A stretch of DNA of 32,281 nt from CAVBBU01 sp963593765 (GTDB taxonomy: Bacteria; Bacillota; Clostridia; Lachnospirales; Lachnospiraceae). The notes under the pieces were generated by a model, which saw nothing but the letters and a program-made list of their open reading frames with translations, was not told the origin of the DNA and searched no databases. The DNA lies in assembly GCA_963593765.1 (NCBI GenBank), contig CAVBBU010000007.1, forward strand, positions 1 through 32,281. The letters are read 5' to 3'. The position numbers were made by a program, and so were the translations under genes. How positions within the stretch are numbered: the stretch's first letter is position 1; every line of letters starts with the position of its first letter. Below, piece by piece: positions 14,829 to 22,419 of this stretch.

Positions 14829-17800
14829 TTACACCATTTGAATTAGTTTCTCAACTATTTCACCCGTACGCTTTATAGCCCAGTCACAGTCAAGCTGTTT
14901 TTTTCTTTCCATATATACAAGAGCTATATCATCATTCTTGATTATTCTCATGCTCCCTCTGTAGCTAGCTATCATTTCCGGCAGCCCTTCCGGATTAAGC
15001 TTTGCCTTGCTATATAGCTTTAATCTTATTTCCTGCCTGTTTATATGAATATCTGTTATATATGCCTTATGTGCCTTGCTTCGCATTTTAGATATAGTAA
15101 GAAGATTAATTACAGGCTGCGGCATCTCGCCAAATCTATCCATCAGCTCATCCTGCATATCCATCATATCATCATCAGTTTCTATAGCTGCTATTCTCTT
15201 ATATATGTCAAGCTTTTGTTCCTCACTTTTTATATAGGAAGATGGAATATATGCATCCATATCTATATCTATGCTTGTATCATATTCCTCATAGTCTATG
15301 CTTTCTCCGCGAAGCCTTTTAACAGCCGTATTAAGAAGCTTACAATACATATCATATCCAACAGCCTGCATATGCCCATGCTGCATTGATCCGAGTACAC
15401 TTCCTGCTCCTCGTATCTCAAGATCTCGCATAGCTATTTTTATTCCGCTTCCAAGCTCTGTAAATTCCTTAATAGCCTTAAGCCTTTTTTGGGCTTCCTC
15501 TGACATAAGCTTATCTTTTTTATAAAGCAAAAATGCATATGCCGCTCTGCTTGATCTGCCGACTCTTCCTCTAAGCTGGTAGAGCTGAGAAAGTCCAAAC
15601 CTGTCTGCATTTTGAATTATTATAGTATTAACATTAGGTATATCTATTCCTGTTTCTATAATAGTAGTAGATACAAGTACGTCTATCTCGCCGTTGATAA
15701 AATCATACAGCTTATTCTCCAGCTCCTTTTCATCCATTCTTCCATGTGCATATGCTATAGTCGCATCAGGAAGAAGCGATCTTAATCTTGCTGCAACATC
15801 TGCTATATCACTTACTCTATTGTATATATAGTAGCATTGTCCGCCTCTTGATATTTCTCTCTTTATGGCTTCCTTTACTGTCTCGTCATAATATTCCATT
15901 ACATAGGTCTGAATAGGCACTCTATCCTGCGGCGGCTCCTCTAGCACGCTAAGGTCTCTTATGCCTGCAAGTGACATATGCAGCGTTCTAGGTATAGGAG
16001 TTGCGGTAAGTGTAAGCACATCAACGCTTTGCTTAAGCTTTTTTAATTTTTCCTTATGTCTTACTCCAAATCTTTGCTCCTCATCTACTATAAGAAGTCC
16101 AAGATCCTTAGGAAGTATATCATTTGATAAAACTCTATGCGTTCCTATAATAATATCTACTAAACCCTTTCGAAAATCCTCAAGGCTTTTTCTTTGCTGG
16201 CTTGGCGTTCTAAATCTGCACAGCAAATCTACTCTTACTGGAAAGCTTTTCATTCTCTCTATAAAGGTATTATAATGCTGAGTTGCAAGTATGGTTGTAG
16301 GCACTAGATATATAACCTGCTTTCCATCCTGCACAGCCTTAAATGCAGCCCTTAGCGCAACCTCTGTTTTGCCATAGCCGACATCACCGCATATAAGCCT
16401 ATCCATTATCTTACCCTGCTCCATGTCAGCCTTGGTTTCCTCTATAGCCTTTTTTTGATCCTCTGTTTCCTCATATGCAAACAGCTCCTCAAACTCTCTT
16501 TGCCATACAGTATCTGGACTGTATTTGTAGCCCTTCCCATGCAGTCTGTCTGCATATAGCAAAACAAGATCCTTTGCCATAGTTTCAACTGCACCTCTAA
16601 CCTTTGACTTAGTCTTTGACCACTCTGGTGAGCCTAGCTTATTAAGCTTTGGCTTTCTAGCCTCTGCACCTGAATACCTTTGAATAATATCAAGTGCCGT
16701 TGCAGGTATATAGCAATTATCACCGCCAAAATATTCTATCTTAATATAGTCCTTGGTGACATTTGCTCTAACTATTTTTTCTATACCCTTATATATGCCT
16801 ATTCCATGGTCCTCATGTACAACATAGTCCCCTATCTCTAGCTCTGAAAGAGAAGAAATCTTGCTGCCGTCATATTTTGATTTTTTTCTTTTTTTCTTTT
16901 TCTTACTGCCGTATATATCGCTCTCTGATATAACAACAAGCTTTAGACCTTCATATGCAAAGCCCTTATGAAGATTACCATAGCTTACTAATACATGCCC
17001 GGACTTAGTGCTTGCCGCCTCCGAATTATCAGCATATGCCTGTATGCCATAATCTCTAAGACTTTCTGCAAGCCTCTGCGTTCTGGTTCTTGATGCTGTA
17101 AGAAGTATTATCCTATATTTTTCTGACTGGTATTTTTTTATATCAGCTATAAGCATATCCCATGCCTGCTTGTAAGAGGATATGCTTTTTGTTTCTATAT
17201 TATAGCTATGCCTTATATCAAGCTTAGCTGTTTTATAATAAAGCTCTGTAAGTGCTATGCTTATGCTGCTGCTTAGCCCCTCCATCACCTCATCAGCGGA
17301 ATATATATCTGCTGCCTCGCTTATCTGACCGCTTTCTAATCTGCCTGCCACAGCTTCCTTATACTCTGTTTCAACATCCACTAATCTTTTGTAGGTTCTG
17401 TCCGGCTCGTCTATATATATAAGACTCTTATCAAAATCAAAATATTTTAAAAAACTGCAGCTTCCTACAAGTCCCTTTTCCCTTGCCGGGTAAATATCTA
17501 TGCCTTCTATTTTATCTACAGACCTTTGGCTTGCTGGATCATATACTCTTATAGAATCTATCTCATCATCCCACAGCTCTATCCTAACAGGCATCTCCTC
17601 TGTCTGCGGATATATATCTATAATGCCTCCGCGAATAGTAAACTGCCCCGGCATATCTACCTCGCTTACTCTCTCATATCCAAGTCTTGACAGCCTATCA
17701 GATATATCCTGCGTATCTATTTTATCTGTAGCATTTATTTTAAGTATATTAGTGTTCCATGCATTTATATCCTCTAGCTTATCAAGCAGGGCATCTGCCG

Positions 17801-18155
17801 TAGTTACTATGCAGCCGCCCTTATCCTCTGACATATGTTTCCATACATCTATACGCCTTGCCGAAATCAAGTCGCTTTGAATATTTGCACCAAAAAAAAG
17901 CAGATCCCTTGCCGGATACAAAAGTACATTTCTCGTAAAGCAACCACAATCATCTGCTAATTCCTTAGCTCTGTCCTCACTATATGTAACCACTAGCTTC
18001 CACGGCTTTGACTTATCTTCAAAGCACGATATGATATGTGCCTTTGCTCCATCGCAAAGTCCGCTTATCATAACAGCTCCTGGTTCTTTTTTCCTATCAC
18101 TAGCTATAGCACTTAGCTCGTCTAGTTCGGCTAGCGAAGCTTCCCATATACCCAT
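14829..18155 (-). CDS. mfd: transcription-repair coupling factor Mfd
   Basis: Mfd is an ATP-driven translocase that removes RNA polymerase stalled at DNA lesions and recruits UvrA. The 1108-aa protein has a UvrB-like N-terminal part, the RNA-polymerase-interacting CarD-like domain (GDYVVHEDHGIGIYKGIEKI at about 445-464), and superfamily 2 helicase motifs: Walker A GDVGYGKT (about 593) and DEEQ (about 689). The TRCF C-terminal domain follows. A lysine/arginine block (KKKKKRKKSK) just before the CarD domain is made by a purine run and may be a flexible linker. AAGGA lies 5 nt before the ATG. It follows pth by 9 nt, as in Bacillus, where only the small gene fin separates them. Confidence 0.97.
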   Translation of the reverse strand: MGIWEASLAELDELSAIASDRKKEPGAVMISGLCDGAKAHIISCFEDKSKPWKLVVTYSEDRAKELADDCGCFTRNVLLYPARDLLFFGANIQSDLISARRIDVWKHMSEDKGGCIVTTADALLDKLEDINAWNTNILKINATDKIDTQDISDRLSRLGYERVSEVDMPGQFTIRGGIIDIYPQTEEMPVRIELWDDEIDSIRVYDPASQRSVDKIEGIDIYPAREKGLVGSCSFLKYFDFDKSLIYIDEPDRTYKRLVDVETEYKEAVAGRLESGQISEAADIYSADEVMEGLSSSISIALTELYYKTAKLDIRHSYNIETKSISSYKQAWDMLIADIKKYQSEKYRIILLTASRTRTQRLAESLRDYGIQAYADNSEAASTKSGHVLVSYGNLHKGFAYEGLKLVVISESDIYGSKKKKKRKKSKYDGSKISSLSELEIGDYVVHEDHGIGIYKGIEKIVRANVTKDYIKIEYFGGDNCYIPATALDIIQRYSGAEARKPKLNKLGSPEWSKTKSKVRGAVETMAKDLVLLYADRLHGKGYKYSPDTVWQREFEELFAYEETEDQKKAIEETKADMEQGKIMDRLICGDVGYGKTEVALRAAFKAVQDGKQVIYLVPTTILATQHYNTFIERMKSFPVRVDLLCRFRTPSQQRKSLEDFRKGLVDIIIGTHRVLSNDILPKDLGLLIVDEEQRFGVRHKEKLKKLKQSVDVLTLTATPIPRTLHMSLAGIRDLSVLEEPPQDRVPIQTYVMEYYDETVKEAIKREISRGGQCYYIYNRVSDIADVAARLRSLLPDATIAYAHGRMDEKELENKLYDFINGEIDVLVSTTIIETGIDIPNVNTIIIQNADRFGLSQLYQLRGRVGRSSRAAYAFLLYKKDKLMSEEAQKRLKAIKEFTELGSGIKIAMRDLEIRGAGSVLGSMQHGHMQAVGYDMYCKLLNTAVKRLRGESIDYEEYDTSIDIDMDAYIPSSYIKSEEQKLDIYKRIAAIETDDDMMDMQDELMDRFGEMPQPVINLLTISKMRSKAHKAYITDIHINRQEIRLKLYSKAKLNPEGLPEMIASYRGSMRIIKNDDIALVYMERKKQLDCDWAIKRTGEIVEKLIQMV

Positions 18156-18164
18156 ATGTTCCTT

Positions 18165-18728
18165 TTATTTTTTATTATAATTATTCATGGCTTTGTCTAT
18201 GCCATCCTCTACTATACATATGATAGCATCTACCGCTCTTTTCCATGCATCCTCTATAAGCCTTTCATCTTCCTCGTTAGGTCTTGATAGCACATGGTCA
18301 GCAAGATCCCAGCCCTCTGGCTTTGCTCCTACGCCTATTCTAACTCTAGAAAAATTCTCAGAGCCCATATGAGCTATAATAGATTTTATTCCATTATGTC
18401 CGCCGGCACTTCCGGATTTTCTTATTCTAATAGCTCCCGGAGCTAGGTCTATATCATCGAATATAATTATTATATTCTCTATAGGTATCTTATAAAAGTC
18501 TGCTATGGCTCTTATGCTCTCACCAGAATTATTCATATATGTCTGTGGCTTTGCAAGCAAAGCTCGTTCGCTGCCTATAATGCCTCTGCCGCACAAAGCA
18601 AAATGCTTATTCTCATTTATATTACAGCCTATCTTATCGGCCAATCTATCTATTACCTGAAATCCCATGTTGTGCCTGGTATTTTCATACTCTCTACCGG
18701 GATTACCAAGCCCTGCTATTAAATACAT
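18165..18728 (-). CDS. pth: peptidyl-tRNA hydrolase
   Basis: This 187-aa enzyme releases peptides from tRNAs that drop off ribosomes. The Pth signatures are present: YLIAGLGNPGREYENTRHNMGF with the catalytic His in NTRHN, the KPQTYMNNSGES segment, and GGHNGIKSI. The ATG at 18728 has AGAGG 5 nt upstream and is preferred over the GTG two codons earlier. It begins the pth-mfd-trkAH-rluA run of genes, with a good promoter about 60-90 nt upstream. Confidence 0.95.
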   Translation of the reverse strand: MYLIAGLGNPGREYENTRHNMGFQVIDRLADKIGCNINENKHFALCGRGIIGSERALLAKPQTYMNNSGESIRAIADFYKIPIENIIIIFDDIDLAPGAIRIRKSGSAGGHNGIKSIIAHMGSENFSRVRIGVGAKPEGWDLADHVLSRPNEEDERLIEDAWKRAVDAIICIVEDGIDKAMNNYNKK

Positions 18729-18788
18729 AGTCACCTCTTTAACGCCTTACCTGGACTTACGTATCCTCAGGTTCTTTTGATAATTTTC

Positions 18789-18817
18789 ATTTTATCCTAC
18801 TATGATTTTAATGTCAC
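18789..18817 (-). promoter_or_regulatory. promoter of pth-mfd operon
   Basis: Minus strand: -35 GTGACA (18812-18817), 17-nt spacer, -10 TAAAAT (18789-18794). The leader contains a small imperfect stem-loop at about 18750-18775 (ACCT…AGGT arms with GGA/TCC). It separates pth from the upstream toxin-antitoxin unit. Confidence 0.55.
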
Positions 18818-18829
18818 TTAACTGCAGTA

Positions 18830-19243
18830 TTATTGAAATGCTTTAAGAAGCCTCTCCGGTGTCATAATAGCGATACTGCTTTTTTTAAAATCCTTTATAT
18901 TCCTTGTAACAATACAATCCATACTTGTTCGTTTCGCTGTTTCTACAAGAACAGCATCCTCATAGTCTGAAATATTAGATGACAATGCTCGTAATATGTC
19001 CACAGCAAATGTATCAAGTATTTCTACCAGTCCTAAAAATCTATTTAGTAGTTGTCTTGTATCAGTATCATTATGTGTATAGTGATGAAGCAAATAATAT
19101 ATATCTGTTACAGACTTTGCAGTTATATATCCATTAATCTCATTTGTCGCAATCAAGGAAAATATTTTTTTTGCATTGCTTGCAAACGGTTCTCTCCTTT
19201 GAAGAAAATCCATTACAACACAGGTATCTATCAAGACCTTCAT
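18830..19243 (-). CDS. PIN-domain toxin (VapC-like)
   Basis: This 137-aa PIN-domain protein is probably the toxin of a type II pair: a Mg2+-dependent RNase that cuts tRNA or rRNA when free. The expected acidic residues are visible: D6 in VLIDTCVV, the middle acid cluster SDYEDAVLVETAKR, and the late TRNIKDF block. Overall it resembles the PIN_3-type family of VapC-like proteins. Its ATG overlaps the antitoxin stop by 4 nt (ATGA), standard for such pairs. Target RNA is unknown. Confidence 0.88.
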   Translation of the reverse strand: MKVLIDTCVVMDFLQRREPFASNAKKIFSLIATNEINGYITAKSVTDIYYLLHHYTHNDTDTRQLLNRFLGLVEILDTFAVDILRALSSNISDYEDAVLVETAKRTSMDCIVTRNIKDFKKSSIAIMTPERLLKAFQ

Positions 19244-19455
19244 ATCTTTTTTAGTCGCTCCTCTCTTACTTCATCTAAAGTAATCGAATTTGGAACAACT
19301 CCAAACAATGATTCAACAACATCAAGCTTTTGCTGATATGGAGAGGTTAGCTTTGCAACAGGTTTTCCATTTTTAGTAATAAAAATATCCTCCTTCGATG
19401 CAAGCAGTAGATACTTTCCCATATTAGTTTTAAATTCAGTTGCCGTAATAGACAT
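19240..19455 (-). CDS. Phd/YefM-type antitoxin
   Basis: This 71-aa antitoxin has the Phd/YefM N-terminal DNA-binding fold (MSITATEFKTNMGKYLLLAS, then EDIFITKNGKPVAKL) and a short C-terminal helix that would wrap the toxin (SITLDEVREERLKKI). The frame is open to 19509. The ATG at 19455 has a full AGGAGG 7 nt upstream and is the right start, because the longer version would begin inside the promoter. It should repress its own operon together with the PIN protein. Confidence 0.88.
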   Translation of the reverse strand: MSITATEFKTNMGKYLLLASKEDIFITKNGKPVAKLTSPYQQKLDVVESLFGVVPNSITLDEVREERLKKI

Positions 19456-19480
19456 ATCGCCCACCTCCTTTAGTACGATT

Positions 19481-19509
19481 ATTATATATCTATCGTACGA
19501 TTTTATCAA
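19481..19509 (-). promoter_or_regulatory. autoregulated promoter of the toxin-antitoxin operon
   Basis: Minus strand: -35 TTGATA (19504-19509), 17-nt spacer, -10 TATAAT (19481-19486). The spacer holds a perfect palindrome ATCGTACGAT (19492-19501), and a further GTACGAT half-site follows the -10 (19473-19479). These are likely antitoxin operators. The -35 and the palindrome lie within the last codons of the upstream gene. Confidence 0.7.
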
Positions 19510-20488
19510 GGAAATGGTATTTCCATTTCGAAAGCTTTACCGGATGATAGTAAATGACTTCTGACGGAAATTTTTTAAACAATGTATCGAGATCGTAATT
19601 ATATTCCTTGTTAAATCGCTCTCTGTCTTTATATCCCCATAGCTCAACACCTCTTTTATCAATCATACTCTCCGTAACAATATCACTACACATTAAAGCC
19701 ATAGCCGTAGGCACAGCTACCTCTACGAACAATCCCATGGCAGCAAAAACCCCAAAATAATCTATAAGCTTTTCAATATCCTCACCTGAAAGGACTAAGA
19801 AATCAACGAAATCTTTATAAAATGGATACGGAAAGCTTTTGCCCCTATTTTTCCTTAGCATAGATACAATATAAAATATATCCTTTACTGCCGCTCGAAC
19901 GCCCCGTCTTTCTTCCTGTATCCTTTCAGTTAGCCATTTTGTTGTAAAGGTTAAATCGTACTTATACCCTTTGCCCCTTACTCGCTCAAATGCTTCCTCC
20001 CGAGAAAGAATCATGTTCTTATATTCTGTTCCGGAATACTCTAAGAAGGGTGACATTATATATTTCTTTAGCCTATGCGCATATATGCCCTTAGCCTCAC
20101 ATATTGGACAAACTCCTTTAATATAAGACTGTCCTTGCCTCAGGGATAAAAACTCCAATATGTTTTCTTCATTAATATTTGGATTAAGGACTACATCATC
20201 TCCAATAACCACATAATGACTATACTTATTCTTTATGTATTTTAAGCCCTGTGCAAGATATCCCGAGTAGAAAAAGGATGATTCGTAAACAGTAATTATA
20301 TTTAGACCATCTACACTCTCGCCATTATAAAACGGCATCAGCACATAAATATTTTTAAATCTATCCTTGTATAGCCTTGCAATGCTACTTAGATTTTTAT
20401 CATATCTATGATTGAATATAACAATTAAGCAAATATTACCTTTGTCTCTTTTTATATTGTTTTCATCTGTTGTAATCGCTCTTGTCAT
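19490..20488 (-). CDS. unrecognised protein, glycosyltransferase-like N-terminal domain
   Basis: I do not recognise this 332-aa protein with confidence. The N-terminal about 130 residues look like a GT-A-type nucleotide-sugar domain. A strand NICLIVIFNHRYDKNL comes first, then YVLMPFYNG, and HYVVIGDDVVLNP where GDD could serve as the metal-binding DXD. The middle is basic and has paired cysteines (VCPICEAKG). The C-terminal half is helical (FGVFAAMGLFVEVAVPTAMALM) and could sit at a membrane; the last part is WGYKDRERF…IYYHPVKLSKW. No signal peptide is evident. The ATG at 20488 lacks a well-placed ribosome site. It stands between the toxin-antitoxin pair and the NSS transporter. A sugar-transfer role is inference. 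Confidence 0.6.
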   Translation of the reverse strand: MTRAITTDENNIKRDKGNICLIVIFNHRYDKNLSSIARLYKDRFKNIYVLMPFYNGESVDGLNIITVYESSFFYSGYLAQGLKYIKNKYSHYVVIGDDVVLNPNINEENILEFLSLRQGQSYIKGVCPICEAKGIYAHRLKKYIMSPFLEYSGTEYKNMILSREEAFERVRGKGYKYDLTFTTKWLTERIQEERRGVRAAVKDIFYIVSMLRKNRGKSFPYPFYKDFVDFLVLSGEDIEKLIDYFGVFAAMGLFVEVAVPTAMALMCSDIVTESMIDKRGVELWGYKDRERFNKEYNYDLDTLFKKFPSEVIYYHPVKLSKWKYHFLDKIVR

Positions 20489-20599
20489 GTCTTTCGCTTT
20501 CTACCTCTTTATAGCCGCGATCCTCTTTTGAATCACAATGATACAGTATTCACCCACCTGTGCTTTTAATATACCCTCTCCCCTTTAGCCTTCACAAAG

Positions 20600-21937
20600 C
20601 TACTTCCATGCAAATGTCATCATTCCATAAATCCATATAACTGCAATTCCAATCGGAACTACGTATCTAAATATAGGCTTCATCCAAGGGCAAACCTTAA
20701 GTCCCTTGCCTTCATTTGCCTCTTTTATAAAATTATCCCAGCCCCAGCCAAAGCTGTTGCAGCAAAACAGTGCAATAATCATAGAGCCAAGCGGCAATAC
20801 ATTATTAGATACTATAAAGTCCCACAGATCAAGCCAAGCCGTCCCCTCGGCAAATGGCTGGAATTTTATTATGCTGTAGCCTAGTGCTGTTGTTAATGAG
20901 AGTAGAAATACAACTATCCCACATACCACGCAGCCCTTTGGTCTACTCCAGCCAGTAAGATCTCTAACCATAGCAAGTATATTTTCACAAACACCAAGCA
21001 CGGTAGAAAATGCCGCAAAAACCATAAAGAGAAAGAATAGTGTTCCCCACCATCTGCCTCCTGCCATGTGATTAAACACGCTTGCCATAGTATCAAAAAG
21101 CAGGCTAGGTCCAGCATTGACCTCGAGGCCGTACGTATAGCATGATGGGAAGATGATAAAGCCAGCTGCTACCGCAACAAAGGTATCGAGCGCGATAACA
21201 TTTACCGACTCATTCATAAGCGAAACCTTTTTATCTATATAGCTTCCGAATATAGCCATGCCGCCCATACCTATAGAAAGTGTAAAAAATGCCTGATTCA
21301 TGGCACTAACTATTACCTTGCCATTTATCTTAGAAAAATCCGGAACAAGATAAAAGCTAAGACCTTCCTTTGCACCCGGCAGCATAGCACTTCTTACGGC
21401 AAGCACAAGCATAAGCACGATAAGTGCAAGCATCATATATTTTGTTACCTTTTCAAGTCCGCCCTGAAGGCTAAAGCTTAATATGGCAAATGCTATCGTC
21501 ACAGTAATTGCAAGATATATAACATTAAGCGTTGGATTCGAGATCATGCTCTCAAAGCCAAAGCTTGCATTTTGACCTGAAAGAAATTTTACAAAGTAAT
21601 ATACCAGCCAGCCAGTTACTACAGTATAAAATGCCATAAGCGCTACATTACCTATAAGGCAGACATAGCCCATAAAATCCCACTTGTATCCTGGCTTTTC
21701 AAGCTTTTTATACATAAATATAGGACTGCTCTGCGATGCCCTGCCGACAGAAAATTCCATTACCATGGCAGGAAGCCCAAGGAATATAAGGCAGAGTATA
21801 TATATAAGCATGAAGCTCCCTCCGCCGTTTTGTCCGCACATCCAAGGGAACTTCCATACATTACCGCAGCCTATTGCACATCCAGCAGATAGCATAATAA
21901 ATCCTAGTCTGCTTCCAAGCTTTTCTCTTTCGCTCAT
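20600..21937 (-). CDS. sodium-dependent transporter, NSS/SNF family
   Basis: This 445-aa membrane protein belongs to the neurotransmitter:sodium symporter family, which brings in amino acids or related amines with Na+. The hallmark first helix is present (GFIMLSAGCAIGCGNVWKFPWMCGQNGGGSF), followed by about ten more hydrophobic helices, including the TM6-like region (AFFTLSIGMGGMAIFGSYI). The size is typical of prokaryotic members. The ATG at 21937 has AGAGG 5 nt before it and is preferred over the GTG at 21943. A near-consensus promoter lies about 65-90 nt upstream, and a small CTCCC/GGGAG stem (21951-21965) sits next to the ribosome site. Substrate cannot be named. Confidence 0.93.
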   Translation of the reverse strand: MSEREKLGSRLGFIMLSAGCAIGCGNVWKFPWMCGQNGGGSFMLIYILCLIFLGLPAMVMEFSVGRASQSSPIFMYKKLEKPGYKWDFMGYVCLIGNVALMAFYTVVTGWLVYYFVKFLSGQNASFGFESMISNPTLNVIYLAITVTIAFAILSFSLQGGLEKVTKYMMLALIVLMLVLAVRSAMLPGAKEGLSFYLVPDFSKINGKVIVSAMNQAFFTLSIGMGGMAIFGSYIDKKVSLMNESVNVIALDTFVAVAAGFIIFPSCYTYGLEVNAGPSLLFDTMASVFNHMAGGRWWGTLFFLFMVFAAFSTVLGVCENILAMVRDLTGWSRPKGCVVCGIVVFLLSLTTALGYSIIKFQPFAEGTAWLDLWDFIVSNNVLPLGSMIIALFCCNSFGWGWDNFIKEANEGKGLKVCPWMKPIFRYVVPIGIAVIWIYGMMTFAWK

Positions 21938-21999
21938 ATACACCTCTTTTCTCCCCTGTTGGGAGTGTTATTGTTCGCGTTGCTAATGGTTCTGAAAAT

Positions 22000-22028
22000 A
22001 TTATATGTTCTTTATCCATATATATCAA
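22000..22028 (-). promoter_or_regulatory. promoter of the NSS transporter gene
   Basis: Minus strand: -35 TTGATA (22023-22028), 17-nt spacer, perfect -10 TATAAT (22000-22005). The leader to the ATG at 21937 is about 55 nt. Confidence 0.7.
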
Positions 22029-22061
22029 ACTGAATATAGGTTCTGATTATAACTATTCTGG

Positions 22062-22095
22062 TTTAAATATAACTTTATACATAACTTGTATAGGA
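22062..22095 (+). repeat. imperfect direct repeat, left copy
   Basis: It begins TTTAAATATAACTTTA and ends CATAACTTGTATAGGA. The second copy is at 22317-22356, with one 6-nt gap and few substitutions. The two copies flank the structured element at 22154-22296. Confidence 0.6.
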
Positions 22096-22153
22096 CAAGC
22101 TAAATCTCTATTTTACTTATAAATGATTATGATTTAAATGTAGATTTAAGCCT

Positions 22154-22296
22154 AGCCCTCGTCGCAGCACATACATATAATGCGTGTACGTTCGCACTCT
22201 AGTGCTCGAGCAGCGGTTCTAAGCCTGCAAAGTACGCAGGCTAAGAACCGGCCTCGCACATGCCACGCATTATACATATGTGTCTGCTAGAGGGCT
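22154..22296. repeat. 143-nt near-palindromic structured element
   Basis: The arms pair over the whole length. 22154-22160 pairs with 22290-22296, and 22164-22167 with 22284-22287. 22168-22186 pairs with 22264-22282 (17 of 19 bases). CGAG at 22207-22210 pairs with CTCG at 22253-22256. The apical stem is 22214-22228 with 22236-22250 (14 of 15) and a 7-nt loop. The asymmetric 5' side also carries a side hairpin GCACT-CT-AGTGC (22194-22205). GC content is clearly above the flanks. It could be a REP/BIME-like repeat, a non-autonomous mobile element or a structured RNA; the sequence alone does not decide. Confidence 0.7.
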
Positions 22297-22316
22297 TCCG
22301 TCTAAGTCGCAGTAAT

Positions 22317-22356
22317 TTTAAATATAACCTTAGTACCAGGCATAAATTGTATAAGA
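22317..22356 (+). repeat. imperfect direct repeat, right copy
   Basis: It begins TTTAAATATAACCTTA and ends CATAAATTGTATAAGA. It is partner of 22062-22095. Confidence 0.6.
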
Positions 22357-22419
22357 AACAATCTGCAATTACAGACTTTGCAGAGCGACTCATAAAACAT
22401 GCAAATCACAGAATTTAAC

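Larger units (their letters stand above)
21938..22419. other. 480-nt intergenic region between the transporter and the fusion gene
   Basis: This is the largest gap in the window and holds no convincing gene. It contains the transporter promoter (22000-22028), imperfect direct repeats (22062-22095 and 22317-22356) and, between them, a large self-complementary element (22154-22296). The remaining 22357-22419 is the 3' flank of the fusion gene; no terminator with a clear T-tract was seen there. Confidence 0.6.

Noticed and set aside
22154..22296. CRISPR array or tRNA in the structured region
   Set aside because: No regularly spaced repeats, and no tRNA arm pattern or T-loop sequence fits; the fold is one long imperfect hairpin.
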